Source of the DNA: Hymenobacter sp. ISL-91
Lineage (GTDB): Bacteria; Bacteroidota; Bacteroidia; Cytophagales; Hymenobacteraceae
DNA length: 50,266 nucleotides
NCBI RefSeq assembly: GCF_018613725.1
Contig: NZ_JAGGPS010000004.1
Location: 213,335-263,600 of the forward strand
Direction of reading: 5' to 3'
In this document: positions 39,206 to 47,808 of the stretch, one piece after another
How positions within the stretch are numbered: the stretch's first letter is position 1
Layout: every line of letters starts with the position of its first letter
Translations under genes and position numbers: made by a program
The notes under the pieces: generated by a model
The model's database searches: none
The model's input: only the letters and a program-made list of their open reading frames with translations
What the model was told of the DNA's origin: nothing

Positions 39206-40084
39206 ATGTCCAACCTGAGCCAGCGCATTATTTTTGGTGTGCTGGGAGCCGTGCTGCTGCTGGGCAGCGTGTGGTTCAGCGTCTGGACGTTTGCCCTGCT
39301 TTTTGCCGTGGTGCAGGCCCGTATGCTGCTGGAGTTCTACCGCATGATGCGCCAGGCGGGCTACAAGCCGGCCGCCATGCTGGGCGTGGGAATCAGCCTG
39401 CTGCTGTTTGCCAGCGTGGCCGCCCTCACCGATTTCCGGATGCTGGCCAACGCCACCGTACCGCTGGCCGTAGCCGACATGGGCTACCTGCGCAATTCGG
39501 CTATGGGCCTGATTGTGCTGCTGCCGGTACTGCTAATTCTGCGCGAAATGTACTCCTGGCCCCGCCCCAACCAGCCATTTGCCCCGTTCTCCAACGTGGG
39601 CGTGGCCCTGCTGGGGCTGCTCTACGTGAGCCTGCCCATGAGCCTGCTTACCGTGGTGGCCTTCAGCGGATCAGGCGGCTACGATTACCGCCGGGTGTTT
39701 GCGCTGCTGCTCATGGTCTGGGCTTCCGATATCGGGGCCTACGCGGCGGGCAAAACGATGGGCAAGCATAAGCTGGCGCCTAAAATCTCGCCCGGCAAAA
39801 CCTGGGAAGGGGCCGTGGGCGGCTTCGTGTTTACGCTGCTGGTGGGCTACCTGCTGGGTTGGCTGCTGCCCGAACTCCCGCTGGCCTACCGCCTGGTAGT
39901 GGCGGGCGTGGTGGCCGTGTTCGGCCCGCTGGGCGATTTGGCCGAATCCATGCTCAAGCGTAGCGTGGGCGTCAAGGATTCGGGCCGCATAATGCCCGGC
40001 CACGGCGGCCTGCTGGATAGGTTCGATGCCTTCCTGTTTATCCTGCCGGTGCTGGCCGTGCTGCAGCTGGTTTTTGGGTCATAA
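39206..40084 (+). CDS. cdsA: Phosphatidate cytidylyltransferase
   Basis: A 292-residue inner-membrane enzyme that makes CDP-diacylglycerol from phosphatidic acid and CTP. About eight helices are present. The CDS signature lies near the C-terminus: SMLKRSVGVKDSG, then PGHGGLLDRFD. The earlier KISPGKTWEGAVGGF stretch is also typical. I prefer the ATG at 39206; a TTG at 39176 (adding SEPAAAKAP) is a real alternative. Phosphatidylserine decarboxylase lies downstream, with an unrelated dehydrogenase gene between them. Confidence 0.94.
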   Translation: MSNLSQRIIFGVLGAVLLLGSVWFSVWTFALLFAVVQARMLLEFYRMMRQAGYKPAAMLGVGISLLLFASVAALTDFRMLANATVPLAVADMGYLRNSAMGLIVLLPVLLILREMYSWPRPNQPFAPFSNVGVALLGLLYVSLPMSLLTVVAFSGSGGYDYRRVFALLLMVWASDIGAYAAGKTMGKHKLAPKISPGKTWEGAVGGFVFTLLVGYLLGWLLPELPLAYRLVVAGVVAVFGPLGDLAESMLKRSVGVKDSGRIMPGHGGLLDRFDAFLFILPVLAVLQLVFGS

Positions 40085-40149
40085 CCAGCCCCTAAGCGGC
40101 GCGTGCCCGCCGGCATTGCCCTCCCTATCTCCACTCCAAAGTAAAGGCC

Positions 40150-40157
40150 TACCTTTG
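40150..40157 (+). promoter_or_regulatory. -7 box TACCTTTG for the third dehydrogenase
   Basis: A perfect TAnnTTTG box about 75 bp before the start codon, the same octamer as before the second dehydrogenase. No TTG is at normal spacing. Confidence 0.5.
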
Positions 40158-40230
40158 CCTGTGAATTCCACCCGCGGCTCCGTTTTTTGCGGGGCCGCCA
40201 TCTTATTCACCCCACCCAATCCCCACCCGT

Positions 40231-41526
40231 ATGGCTGCTACCACGGTCTACAAGTACAAAGAGCCGGCTCCCCGCGTTGATGCCGAAAACCCGCTCGAAT
40301 CGATGATGTCGCGCTTCAACGTGGCGGCCGAAATCCTCGGCCTCGACGAAGAAACGTACGAAGTGCTCAAAGCCGCCGATAAGCAGGTCATCGTGCACAT
40401 CCCCGTCACGATGGACAACGGCAAGGTGCGCGTATTTGAGGGCTACCGCGTGATTCACAACACCATTCTGGGCCCGAGCAAGGGCGGCATCCGCTACGAT
40501 AAGAACGTGCATCTCGACGAGGTGAAGGCCCTGGCCGCCTGGATGACCTGGAAGTGCGCCGTAGTTGATATTCCGTACGGTGGCGCGAAGGGGGGCATCA
40601 TCTGCGAGCCGGCTACCATGAGCGCCGGCGAAATTGAGCGCCTCACCCGCGGCTACACGCTGGCCATGAAGGACGTATTCGGCCCCGACCGCGACATTCC
40701 GGCTCCCGACATGGGCACTGGCCCCCGCGAGATGGCCTGGCTGATGGACGAGTTTTCGAAGACCGTGGGCGGCACCTCGCCGGCCGTGGTTACGGGTAAG
40801 CCCCTGGTAATGGGTGGCTCGCTGGGCCGCACCGAGGCTACCGGCCGCGGCGTGATGGTAGCCGCTATGGCGGCCCTCAAAAAGCTCGGCCTCGATCCGC
40901 ACACGGTGTCGGCGGCAGTGCAGGGCTTTGGTAATGTGGGCTCGTGGGCAGCCAAGCTGCTGAGCGAAAAGGGCGTGAAAATCAAGGGGCTTTCCGACGT
41001 AAGCGGTGCCTACTGGAACGATAACGGCATCGACATCAACGAGGCCATTGCCTACAAGAATGCGCATGGGGGCCGTCTCGACGGGTTCCAGGGCGCCACG
41101 ATGCTCGAAAACGCCGACGACCTGCTCACCACCGATGTGGATGTGCTCGTACCAGCTGCCGTGGAGGATGTCATCACCGAGCACAACGCCCACGCCATTA
41201 AGGCCAAGCTGATTGTGGAAGGCGCCAATGGTCCTACTTCGGCCTCAGCCGACCCTATTATCAACGAAAAGGGCATTATGGTAGTGCCCGACATTCTGGC
41301 CAACTCGGGCGGCGTAACCGTTTCCTACTTCGAGTGGGTGCAGAACAAGCAGGGCTTCAAGTGGAGCGAGAAAATGGTGACCGAGCGCGCCGACCGCATC
41401 ATGAACGACGCCTTCGAAAAGGTGTACCAGACGAGCCAGAAGTACGACGTGCCCATGCGCATCGCCGCCTACGTGGTTGCCATCGATAAGGTAGCCCAGA
41501 CCTACAAGTTCCGCGGCGGCTACTAG
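40231..41526 (+). CDS. NAD-type glutamate dehydrogenase
   Basis: A 431-residue enzyme that interconverts glutamate and 2-oxoglutarate plus ammonia. The substrate domain includes YRVIHNTILGPSKGGIRY and DIPYGGAKGGI, whose lysine is the expected catalytic residue, and the PAPDMGTGPREMAWL stretch. The dinucleotide motif is VQGFGNVGSWAA. The length and wording are those of the hexameric NAD(P)-GDH of about 420-430 residues, which sets it apart from the two shorter paralogues here. It interrupts the cdsA-psd pair. A terminator follows. Confidence 0.94.
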   Translation: MAATTVYKYKEPAPRVDAENPLESMMSRFNVAAEILGLDEETYEVLKAADKQVIVHIPVTMDNGKVRVFEGYRVIHNTILGPSKGGIRYDKNVHLDEVKALAAWMTWKCAVVDIPYGGAKGGIICEPATMSAGEIERLTRGYTLAMKDVFGPDRDIPAPDMGTGPREMAWLMDEFSKTVGGTSPAVVTGKPLVMGGSLGRTEATGRGVMVAAMAALKKLGLDPHTVSAAVQGFGNVGSWAAKLLSEKGVKIKGLSDVSGAYWNDNGIDINEAIAYKNAHGGRLDGFQGATMLENADDLLTTDVDVLVPAAVEDVITEHNAHAIKAKLIVEGANGPTSASADPIINEKGIMVVPDILANSGGVTVSYFEWVQNKQGFKWSEKMVTERADRIMNDAFEKVYQTSQKYDVPMRIAAYVVAIDKVAQTYKFRGGY

Positions 41527-41613
41527 CAGCGTGTTGGCCTTGGAAGTGCCTGATTGCCGCTGATGCAGGCTTACCAGCCTTACATATGGCTGGCGCACGT
41601 ATATTTGTTTTCG

Positions 41614-41642
41614 GATAGCCCGAGCCGCTGGTTCGGGCTATC
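41614..41642 (+). terminator. Terminator of the glutamate dehydrogenase gene
   Basis: GATAGCCCGA at 41614-41623 pairs with TCGGGCTATC at 41633-41642 and is followed by TTTG. The right arm's end overlaps TATCTTTG (41639-41646), a perfect -7 box that could start the psd transcript. Confidence 0.75.
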
Positions 41643-41800
41643 TTTGTGTAGCCTGGCTGCTTTGAGCGCTATTCTACCATCGAAATTGGCCAACTCAACG
41701 TAAGCAGTAATCCGCGCAATGCTTCATCGGTTCGCTTATGGACCGACCACAAGCCACCTGAATCAAGGTAATCAGGCTAACAGGCGCAAATCAGTGATGT

Positions 41801-42481
41801 ATGAAAATCCATAAGGAAGGACGACGGATTCTGTTTTTTACACTGCTGGCGCTGCTGGCCGTAAACCTGCTGCTGTTTCGCTACAACGCTGAAAACGGCG
41901 GTTTCAACAAGGTTTTCGCCGGCATTTCGGTTATCATGTTTCTGATTTTGCTGCAGTTTTTCCGCAGCCCGGCCCGCCGCCTTTTCACCCACGAAGACCT
42001 GATTATTGCCCCGGCCGACGGCAAGGTGGTGGTTATCGAGAACGTGCAGGAGCCGGAGTACTTCGACGATATGCGCATGCAGATCAGCATTTTCATGTCG
42101 CCGATTAACGTGCACATCACTCGCAACCCAATTTCGGGCATCGTGCGTTACTTCAAATATCACCCCGGCAACTACCTGGTGGCCTGGCACCCCAAAAGCA
42201 GCACCAAAAACGAGCGTACCACGGTGGTTGTAGAGTCGGAAGCCGGCCCGCTGGTGCTGTTTCGTCAGATTGCCGGCGCCATGGCCCGCCGCATTGTGTG
42301 GTATGTAAACGAGGGCGACGAGGTAAGCCAGGGCGAGGAGTTCGGCTTTATCAAGTTCGGCTCGCGGGTCGACATTTTCGTGCCCCTCGACACCGAAGTA
42401 AAAGTGCAGATTGGCGAGAAGGTAAAAGGCGGCCAGACCGTTATTGCCCAGCTCAAAACCCCACCGCCAAGCCTGTTTTAA
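41801..42481 (+). CDS. psd: Phosphatidylserine decarboxylase, short membrane form
   Basis: A 226-residue inner-membrane enzyme that makes phosphatidylethanolamine from phosphatidylserine. Two helices at the N-terminus (about 9-25 and 38-53) are followed by the catalytic domain with SPINVHITRNP at 100-110. The self-cleavage site is FGSR (Gly187-Ser188), in which Ser becomes the pyruvoyl group; this is the short-form variant of the LGST motif. No phosphatidylserine synthase gene (pssA) is seen in the window. Its partner cdsA is two genes upstream. Confidence 0.94.
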   Translation: MKIHKEGRRILFFTLLALLAVNLLLFRYNAENGGFNKVFAGISVIMFLILLQFFRSPARRLFTHEDLIIAPADGKVVVIENVQEPEYFDDMRMQISIFMSPINVHITRNPISGIVRYFKYHPGNYLVAWHPKSSTKNERTTVVVESEAGPLVLFRQIAGAMARRIVWYVNEGDEVSQGEEFGFIKFGSRVDIFVPLDTEVKVQIGEKVKGGQTVIAQLKTPPPSLF

Positions 42482-42506
42482 ACAGTTGGCACTATTCATA
42501 AACAAA

Positions 42507-42539
42507 CAGCGGCGGCTCCCAATTCGGAGGCCGCCGCTG
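42507..42539 (+). terminator. Hairpin after psd
   Basis: AGCGGCGGCTCC pairs with GGAGGCCGCCGCT with one bulged G, around a short AT loop. It is a GC-rich hairpin 30 bp after the stop, with only a weak T tail. Confidence 0.65.
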
Positions 42540-42732
42540 CTGTTATAAAATGCTGCCAATTGCCTAGATGAGTGTTTCGCTTATTCAGCCCCAACTCGAC
42601 TCTCCTTGCGCACCATGCACAGGTTTCAGTAAGCAGCCATGCGCTGTCATACAATAAGAGTAATCTAAACCTGCCGAGCCGAGAAAGACAGCCGGTTTTA
42701 TAGCATCTGCAACTAACCCAACTACCTCGAAA

Positions 42733-43260
42733 TCACCCTTTCTTAGGCAGTTTATAATGCAACAGCGCAGTGCCATCGGGCCAGGTTTGGCTGCGTAGCA
42801 TCTGCAGCGCCTGGGGCTGCGCCTGGTGGCGCCAGAGCGGGATGCCCGAGCCCAGCACCCGCGGCACTACCAGCAGCATCAGCTCATCAACCAGGCCAGC
42901 CGTGAGCAGCGGCGAAGCCAGCGTACTGCCCCCGATAAGCCAGATGGTACGCCCGGGCAGCTGGCGCAACTCACGCACAAAAGCCACCGCCTCGCCACCA
43001 ACGAACTGCACCGATGCATCGGGTGCCTGGCTTGGGGGCTGACGGCTGAATACGTAATTGGTGAGCCCTGTATAAGGCCAGGAGCCCGAATCGAGTATCT
43101 GTTCGTACGTGCCGCGCCCGAGCAGTGTGGCATCGGCACTGGCCAGAAATTCTGCGTAGCCATAGTCCTGGTCGGCGGAGGGTAGCCACTCCACCGAGCC
43201 ATCGGGTGAAGCAATGTAACCATCGAGGCTGATGGCAATGTAGAGTACAACTTTCCGCAT
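42733..43260 (-). CDS. RibD C-terminal / DHFR-like protein
   Basis: A 175-residue soluble protein. The N-terminus VVLYIAISLDGYIASPDGSVEW is the DHFR/RibD-C opening; TLLGRGTYEQI near 65 and WLIGGSTLASPLL near 125 match the family's NADPH-binding strands. Many such proteins in bacteria are of unknown substrate; they reduce pteridine- or pyrimidine-like compounds in known cases. The ATG at 43260 begins the conserved fold. It stands alone. Confidence 0.88.
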   Translation of the reverse strand: MRKVVLYIAISLDGYIASPDGSVEWLPSADQDYGYAEFLASADATLLGRGTYEQILDSGSWPYTGLTNYVFSRQPPSQAPDASVQFVGGEAVAFVRELRQLPGRTIWLIGGSTLASPLLTAGLVDELMLLVVPRVLGSGIPLWRHQAQPQALQMLRSQTWPDGTALLHYKLPKKG

Positions 43261-43564
43261 GCGGAGGTGGGGTTTGGGTGGGTAGGAAGAACGAGCGTTT
43301 GGTAAAGTTCGGCGCACCTGCTGTCGGGTCCGGTTTGGTAGCTGGTACGAGCCAGGCGGCCATCAGGATTGGGGTTGGCTTTTTGTTTTCGTAACAACAC
43401 CGGCACTCCGACTTACTTCAACCAGTAGGCTAATTTCCATTTTTCAGTCGAGATTCGGAAGTATGTACTCCGTTGAGCGAGCACCCCGCTAGCACCGTAT
43501 CTTTGTACCCGCACCGAACAGGTGCCCCCGATCTGCCACTCCTCTGTTTGTACTTGCTTTTCAT
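43261..43564. other. Divergent intergenic region
   Basis: 304 bp between the minus-strand DHFR-like gene and the plus-strand reductase gene. Apart from the plus-strand promoter at 43473-43505 I see no feature, and no gene. Confidence 0.6.
43473..43505 (+). promoter_or_regulatory. Promoter of the methionine sulfoxide reductase gene
   Basis: TTG at 43473-43475, a 22-nt spacer, then a perfect TATCTTTG at 43498-43505, about 60 bp before the ATG. This is one of the best matches to the Bacteroidetes consensus in the window. Confidence 0.65.
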
Positions 43565-44047
43565 ATGGCCGAAGAACTTCTGCTCGATACCACTCTCAGC
43601 AAAGCCGACCAATACCGCCAGCTGCTGCCCCAGCTTACTGCCTTAACTACCGGCGAGCCCGATTTGGTAGCCAACCTGGCCAACACCGCCGCCGCCTTAC
43701 GGCAGGCGTTTGGCTTTTTTTGGGTGGGATTCTACCTAGTAAAGGACGATGAACTGGTGCTTGGCCCCTTCCAGGGGCCTATTGCCTGCACCCGCATCCG
43801 GCACGGCAAAGGCGTGTGCGGCAGCAGTTGGGCCCAGGCCGCTACCCTGCTCGTACCCGACGTAGAGAAGTTTCCCGGTCATATTGCCTGCAGCTCCGCC
43901 TCGAAATCCGAAATCGTAGTACCCGTTATCCAAAACGGCCGCGTGGTAGCTGTACTAGACGTCGACAGCGACCAACTCAACGACTTTGATACCGCCGACC
44001 AGCGCTACCTGGAAGAGCTGGTGCAACTGGCGGCTACCTGGTTTTAG
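43565..44047 (+). CDS. msrC: Free methionine-(R)-sulfoxide reductase (GAF fold)
   Basis: A 160-residue cytoplasmic enzyme that reduces free methionine-R-sulfoxide with thioredoxin. It is a single GAF domain. The three redox cysteines are in GPIACTRI (Cys75), GKGVCGSSW (Cys85) and GHIACSSAS (Cys109). Their spacings of 10 and 24 residues are the same as in the E. coli enzyme as I recall it (84, 94, 118). The fold ends with VVAVLDVDSDQLNDFDTAD, typical of the family. Its own promoter lies upstream and a long hairpin terminator follows. Confidence 0.95.
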   Translation: MAEELLLDTTLSKADQYRQLLPQLTALTTGEPDLVANLANTAAALRQAFGFFWVGFYLVKDDELVLGPFQGPIACTRIRHGKGVCGSSWAQAATLLVPDVEKFPGHIACSSASKSEIVVPVIQNGRVVAVLDVDSDQLNDFDTADQRYLEELVQLAATWF

Positions 44048-44066
44048 ATCATCTGAGCTGGTACCG

Positions 44067-44119
44067 GCCAGAAATACCAGGGGCCGCAACTACACGTTGC
44101 GGCCCCTGGTATTTCTGGC
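44067..44119. terminator. Long hairpin terminator after msrC
   Basis: Arms of 24 bp (44067-44090 and 44096-44119) are perfect reverse complements around a 5-nt loop. It lies between the reductase and the convergent tRNA gene and can act in both directions. Confidence 0.85.
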
Positions 44120-44177
44120 ACACGCTGCTACTTAGTGCCCGACAGCGTACTTGCTACAACATCTGACAAAAGAAAAA

Positions 44178-44200
44178 GGCGTTTCCGTTATGGAAACGCC
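44178..44200 (-). terminator. Terminator of the initiator tRNA gene
   Basis: GGCGTTTCC at 44178-44186 pairs with GGAAACGCC at 44192-44200. A-rich sequence to the left gives a U tail on the minus-strand transcript. It lies 9 bp past the tRNA. Confidence 0.8.
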
Positions 44201-44208
44201 CTTTTAGG

Positions 44209-44281
<73 letters not shown>

Positions 44282-44294
44282 CTGTTTGGTAATA

Positions 44295-44302
44295 CAAATG
44301 TA
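44295..44302 (-). promoter_or_regulatory. -7 box TACATTTG of the initiator tRNA gene
   Basis: A perfect TAnnTTTG match on the minus strand, 13 bp before the tRNA 5' end. No clear -33 TTG is present. Confidence 0.55.
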
Positions 44303-44505
44303 CCAGGCTTTTTTGGAAATGCGACATACTGCGGCCGAAACCCTGGATACCTTGGTCGTTCCGGTTGATTATCAGGGATAAAGTTTTTTTCGGCTAAACG
44401 GTAGCGAAGCGTGCGAGTGCAACATTTTGGGTTATTTCCTACCACTGTTGGTGGCAGGCGTACAGCATACTTCTGTTTTTCCTATCAACTAGCCATTCTG
44501 TTCCG

Positions 44506-45651
44506 ATGAGTTCCTCTACCTTCAGCTCCCGCCACTTAGTAGCCCCTATAGTGCTGGCCAGTTTGGCCCTTGCATCCTGCAACAGCAACCAGCCAGCCGA
44601 AACGGCTGATGCCACGACTGCCCCCGCTACTACAACAATGCCCACCGCTGGCTCCGGAGTAGCCGCCATCAAGCCTACCGGTCCGGCTCCGGAGTGGGCG
44701 CCCAACATGGCGCCCGAGATGCTGGCCGTCATTGAGAAACTCGATAGCCTCAGCGGACCGACTCCACCGCACAAGCTGACGCCGGCCGAGGTACGGAAGG
44801 CGCCTTCGTTCAGGGAAGCTATGATGGCCGTCATGCAGAAATACAACATCCCGGCTCCTCACACCACTATCGATACCATGAGCCAGATGGTGTCGCCAGG
44901 CCTGAAGGTGCGCATTTACACGCCCCAGGGCGCAACGGGGCCCCTGCCGGTTATCGTGTATTACCACGGCGGCGGTTGGGTTATTGCCAACCTCGACACC
45001 TATGATGCTTCGCAGCGGGCACTGGCGGCTAAAACCAATGCCATTCTGGTGGGCGTGGCCTACCGGCAGGGGCCGGAAAACAAATTTCCGGCCGCACACG
45101 ACGATTCATTTGCCGCCTACCAGTGGGTACTAAAAAATGCAGGCTCTTTTAAAGGCGACCCCAAACGGGTGGCTGTGGCTGGCGAAAGCGCAGGCGGTGG
45201 CTTGGCTGCTGCCGTGAGCATTATGGCCCGCGACAAGGGCGTGCAGGCGCCTAAGCATCAATTGCTGGTATACCCCATTGCCGGGTACGATATGAATACG
45301 CCTTCGTACCAGCAGCACACCAAATCGAAGCCGCTTTACAAGGATTTCATGGCTTGGTTCTTTAAGAACTACCTGCGCACCCCCGCCGATGGTAAGAACC
45401 CAATGATTGACCTGGTAAATGCGCCTAATCTGAAAAACCTGCCGCCTGCTACCGTTATTAGCGCGGGCATCGACCCATTGATGAGCGAGGGCAAAACGTA
45501 CGCCGATAAGCTACAGGCTGCCGGCGTACCAGTTACCTATAAGCTCTACCCCGATGTGGCGCACGAGTTTTTCGGTATGGGTGCCGTGGTGCCCCAGGCC
45601 GAAGAAGCGGAGAATCTGGCCGCCAACGAGCTGAAAAACGCGCTGAAATAG
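44506..45651 (+). CDS. Alpha/beta hydrolase lipoprotein (HSL-type esterase)
   Basis: A 381-residue predicted lipoprotein with the acylated cysteine at residue 25 (LALASC). The esterase fold of the hormone-sensitive-lipase family follows a 60-residue linker: VYYHGGGWVIANL is the oxyanion-hole HGGGW motif, AVAGESAGGGLAAA carries the nucleophilic serine, VISAGIDPLMSEG the acid and LYPDVAHEFFGM the histidine. The full catalytic triad is therefore present. It should hydrolyse short-chain esters at the cell envelope. The C-terminus follows the last motif closely. Confidence 0.92.
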   Translation: MSSSTFSSRHLVAPIVLASLALASCNSNQPAETADATTAPATTTMPTAGSGVAAIKPTGPAPEWAPNMAPEMLAVIEKLDSLSGPTPPHKLTPAEVRKAPSFREAMMAVMQKYNIPAPHTTIDTMSQMVSPGLKVRIYTPQGATGPLPVIVYYHGGGWVIANLDTYDASQRALAAKTNAILVGVAYRQGPENKFPAAHDDSFAAYQWVLKNAGSFKGDPKRVAVAGESAGGGLAAAVSIMARDKGVQAPKHQLLVYPIAGYDMNTPSYQQHTKSKPLYKDFMAWFFKNYLRTPADGKNPMIDLVNAPNLKNLPPATVISAGIDPLMSEGKTYADKLQAAGVPVTYKLYPDVAHEFFGMGAVVPQAEEAENLAANELKNALK

Positions 45652-45690
45652 CCGGCCAGTTGTAAGCACTTTTTTCAACGCTTATCACCC

Positions 45691-45738
45691 AAAGGGTCAT
45701 TGGGTGGCAGAATCTCTTCTGCCACCCAATGACCCTTT
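45691..45738. terminator. Bidirectional terminator between convergent genes
   Basis: A 22-bp perfect stem (45691-45712 with 45717-45738) with a 4-nt loop. A residues precede it and T residues follow it, so it can end both the hydrolase and the Omp85-like transcript. Confidence 0.93.
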
Positions 45739-45755
45739 TTTGGAGCCTTAGCCGG

Positions 45756-47624
45756 CTAAAATCGACTGGTAATTCCGAAATGGATTTTGCCTGAGCTTAA
45801 CCCGAAGCGCTGCTGCTCACTACGGCCCAAAGCATACACGAACTGAAACTGGCCTGCGCCGGTACGGAAGCTCAGGCCCGCCCCCAGGCCGGTGGGTGTA
45901 TCGCGCGGATAGGGGTCGTTCGGGAGGTCACGACGCAGATAGGCCTGGTCGGCAAATACGAACAGGTAGGTATCGGGGCCGGTGAATTGGCGAAACTCGG
46001 CCGTACCCACCGCATACTGGCTGGCGTAGAAATTCAGTTCGTTGAAGCCGCGGAGTGTTGCCAGCCCGCCCAGCCGGAACAGGTCGTTGAGAAACAGCCG
46101 GTCGTTGAGCAGCGCTTCACCCCGCAGCCGGGTGAGCAGCACCCCGGCCCGCCCGAACCGGAAATAGCGCTCGGCCCGCAGGCCCAGGCTCACCTGGCGG
46201 GTGCGCAGGGCCAGGCCATTGTATAGCTCGGGCTTCACGTCGGAGTTAGGCGTCAGGCGCTTGGTACCAATAGCCGCCTGCCCGCTTACCAGCAATCCTC
46301 GTCTTGGGAAATAGGGGTCATCGAGCGTGTTCCAGGTATAGTCGAGGCCATAGGAGCCGAAGCGCGAGTCAATGTTGTCGGGCAGGCGGGCGGCCTGCTG
46401 CAGGGTCGAGTCCTGGTTGAGCAATCGGGAGTTGCGCTGCTCGAAGAATACGGCCAGCCGCCCCGCCCGGGCCGTGGGGTAGGCCACCTGCAGGCGCGGC
46501 TTAGTTGTCAGAAACAGCTCCGCCTGCTTGAGCAGATTGAACGAGGCGCTGACTTCGAGCGGGGTTCCGAAGAACGTAGGATGCAGGTACTGGCCATCGA
46601 GTAACTGCGAGGTGGCATCGAGCTTGCGCCACTGTACGCCCAGCCCCTTACCCCCACCCCCAATGTTGCGCAGGTTTAGGGTAATGTCGCCGGTTATCTG
46701 CACCTTCTTCTGCCCCAGGCCCGGGTTGGGGTTGGGCAGCACGCCCACAATGGCATCAAACTGGTTGGCCGTACGATCATCAAGCAGGAAGTACACCCGT
46801 GCGCGGCCCCGGGCAAAACGTACTTCGGGCGCGGCCTTCACCTGCAGATACGGCAGCTGGCGCAACCGGCGGTCAGCTTCCAACAGCCGCTGCTGGCTGA
46901 AAGGCTCGCCGGGCTCTATCTGCAGGTATTTGCTCAGGAAGCGCGCCTTTGTTTTGGTCTGACCGACAATTTGAATCGAATCGAACACAATAGCCGGGCC
47001 CCGCCGCAACACCACCCGGCCCTCAATAGCAGAACCACGCAGAGCCAGCGAATCGAGCCCGACAGTGGCAAAGGGGTACCCTTGGTTTTCGGCCTCCTGA
47101 AGCACGTTTTCCTGAAACTTCACCCATTCCTGCGGCCGTAATAGCTGTTGCTGGTAGAGTTTTTCGCGGAAGCCTGCCCGCTCTAGGAGCGCGTCGCCGA
47201 GGTTGCCGTTGCGTAGCCGGGCCCAGCGAAACTGCTCGCCTACGTACAGGCGCACGCGCAGGGTATCGTTGGCGCGCCAGCGCAGCTCATCGGCCGAGGC
47301 CGTGAGGTAGGCATCGGCCTGTAGGGCCAGCACCAGCGTGCGTACCTCGCGCAGGGCCGCCAGCGAGTCGGGTAATTGCCGGCGGTAGCGGTAGGGCCGT
47401 AACAAGGCCTCATCGGCAGGCTCAGTTTCGAGGCGCAACACCACGGGCCGCACCGGCCGGAGCGGGGCGGGCATAGCTTTGCGAGCCGAATCGGGCGGCG
47501 GAGACGCGGCAGGCACGGCCGAAACCGGCGGAGCTGCCGGGTTCAGCGGTGTGCTGCCCTGCGCCGCCGCCCACCCGGCTGCACTCAGCAGCAAACACCA
47601 GAAACAGAGGATGCGGACGTACAT
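45756..47624 (-). CDS. Omp85-type outer-membrane protein (BamA/TamA-like)
   Basis: A 622-residue protein. The signal peptide (LCFWCLLLSAAGWAAAQ) is followed by a Pro/Ala linker. POTRA-like modules lie around 170-285; the second includes AIVFDSIQIVGQTKTKARFLS and YLQIEPGEPFSQQRLLEADR, a typical POTRA wording. The C-terminal half is a 16-strand beta-barrel with the Omp85 features YTWNTLDDPYFPRRGLLVSG and TGLGAGLSFRTGAGQFQF, ending in SRF. It is shorter than BamA and so more like a TamA or patatin-associated Omp85. The exact partner is unknown. Confidence 0.85.
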   Translation of the reverse strand: MYVRILCFWCLLLSAAGWAAAQGSTPLNPAAPPVSAVPAASPPPDSARKAMPAPLRPVRPVVLRLETEPADEALLRPYRYRRQLPDSLAALREVRTLVLALQADAYLTASADELRWRANDTLRVRLYVGEQFRWARLRNGNLGDALLERAGFREKLYQQQLLRPQEWVKFQENVLQEAENQGYPFATVGLDSLALRGSAIEGRVVLRRGPAIVFDSIQIVGQTKTKARFLSKYLQIEPGEPFSQQRLLEADRRLRQLPYLQVKAAPEVRFARGRARVYFLLDDRTANQFDAIVGVLPNPNPGLGQKKVQITGDITLNLRNIGGGGKGLGVQWRKLDATSQLLDGQYLHPTFFGTPLEVSASFNLLKQAELFLTTKPRLQVAYPTARAGRLAVFFEQRNSRLLNQDSTLQQAARLPDNIDSRFGSYGLDYTWNTLDDPYFPRRGLLVSGQAAIGTKRLTPNSDVKPELYNGLALRTRQVSLGLRAERYFRFGRAGVLLTRLRGEALLNDRLFLNDLFRLGGLATLRGFNELNFYASQYAVGTAEFRQFTGPDTYLFVFADQAYLRRDLPNDPYPRDTPTGLGAGLSFRTGAGQFQFVYALGRSEQQRFGLSSGKIHFGITSRF

Positions 47625-47662
47625 TTGTGCCAGTGCAACGCGAACCGCGGCGTTTAATTTCC

Positions 47663-47670
47663 CGAAGATA
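47663..47670 (-). promoter_or_regulatory. -7 box TATCTTCG for the Omp85-like gene
   Basis: TATCTTCG on the minus strand, 38 bp before the start codon, differs from TAnnTTTG by one base. A candidate only. Confidence 0.4.
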
Positions 47671-47808
47671 CTTTTTTGGCTTGCGGAACGCTCACTGCCA
47701 TCGGCCCCGCCCCGATGAATAGCCCGGCACGACAGTACATAGCAGCCCGGGCGTCGTGTGAGCAGGCCTACTTCACGCAGCTTTCAGCTACATTCCACTC
47801 CCTTCATC

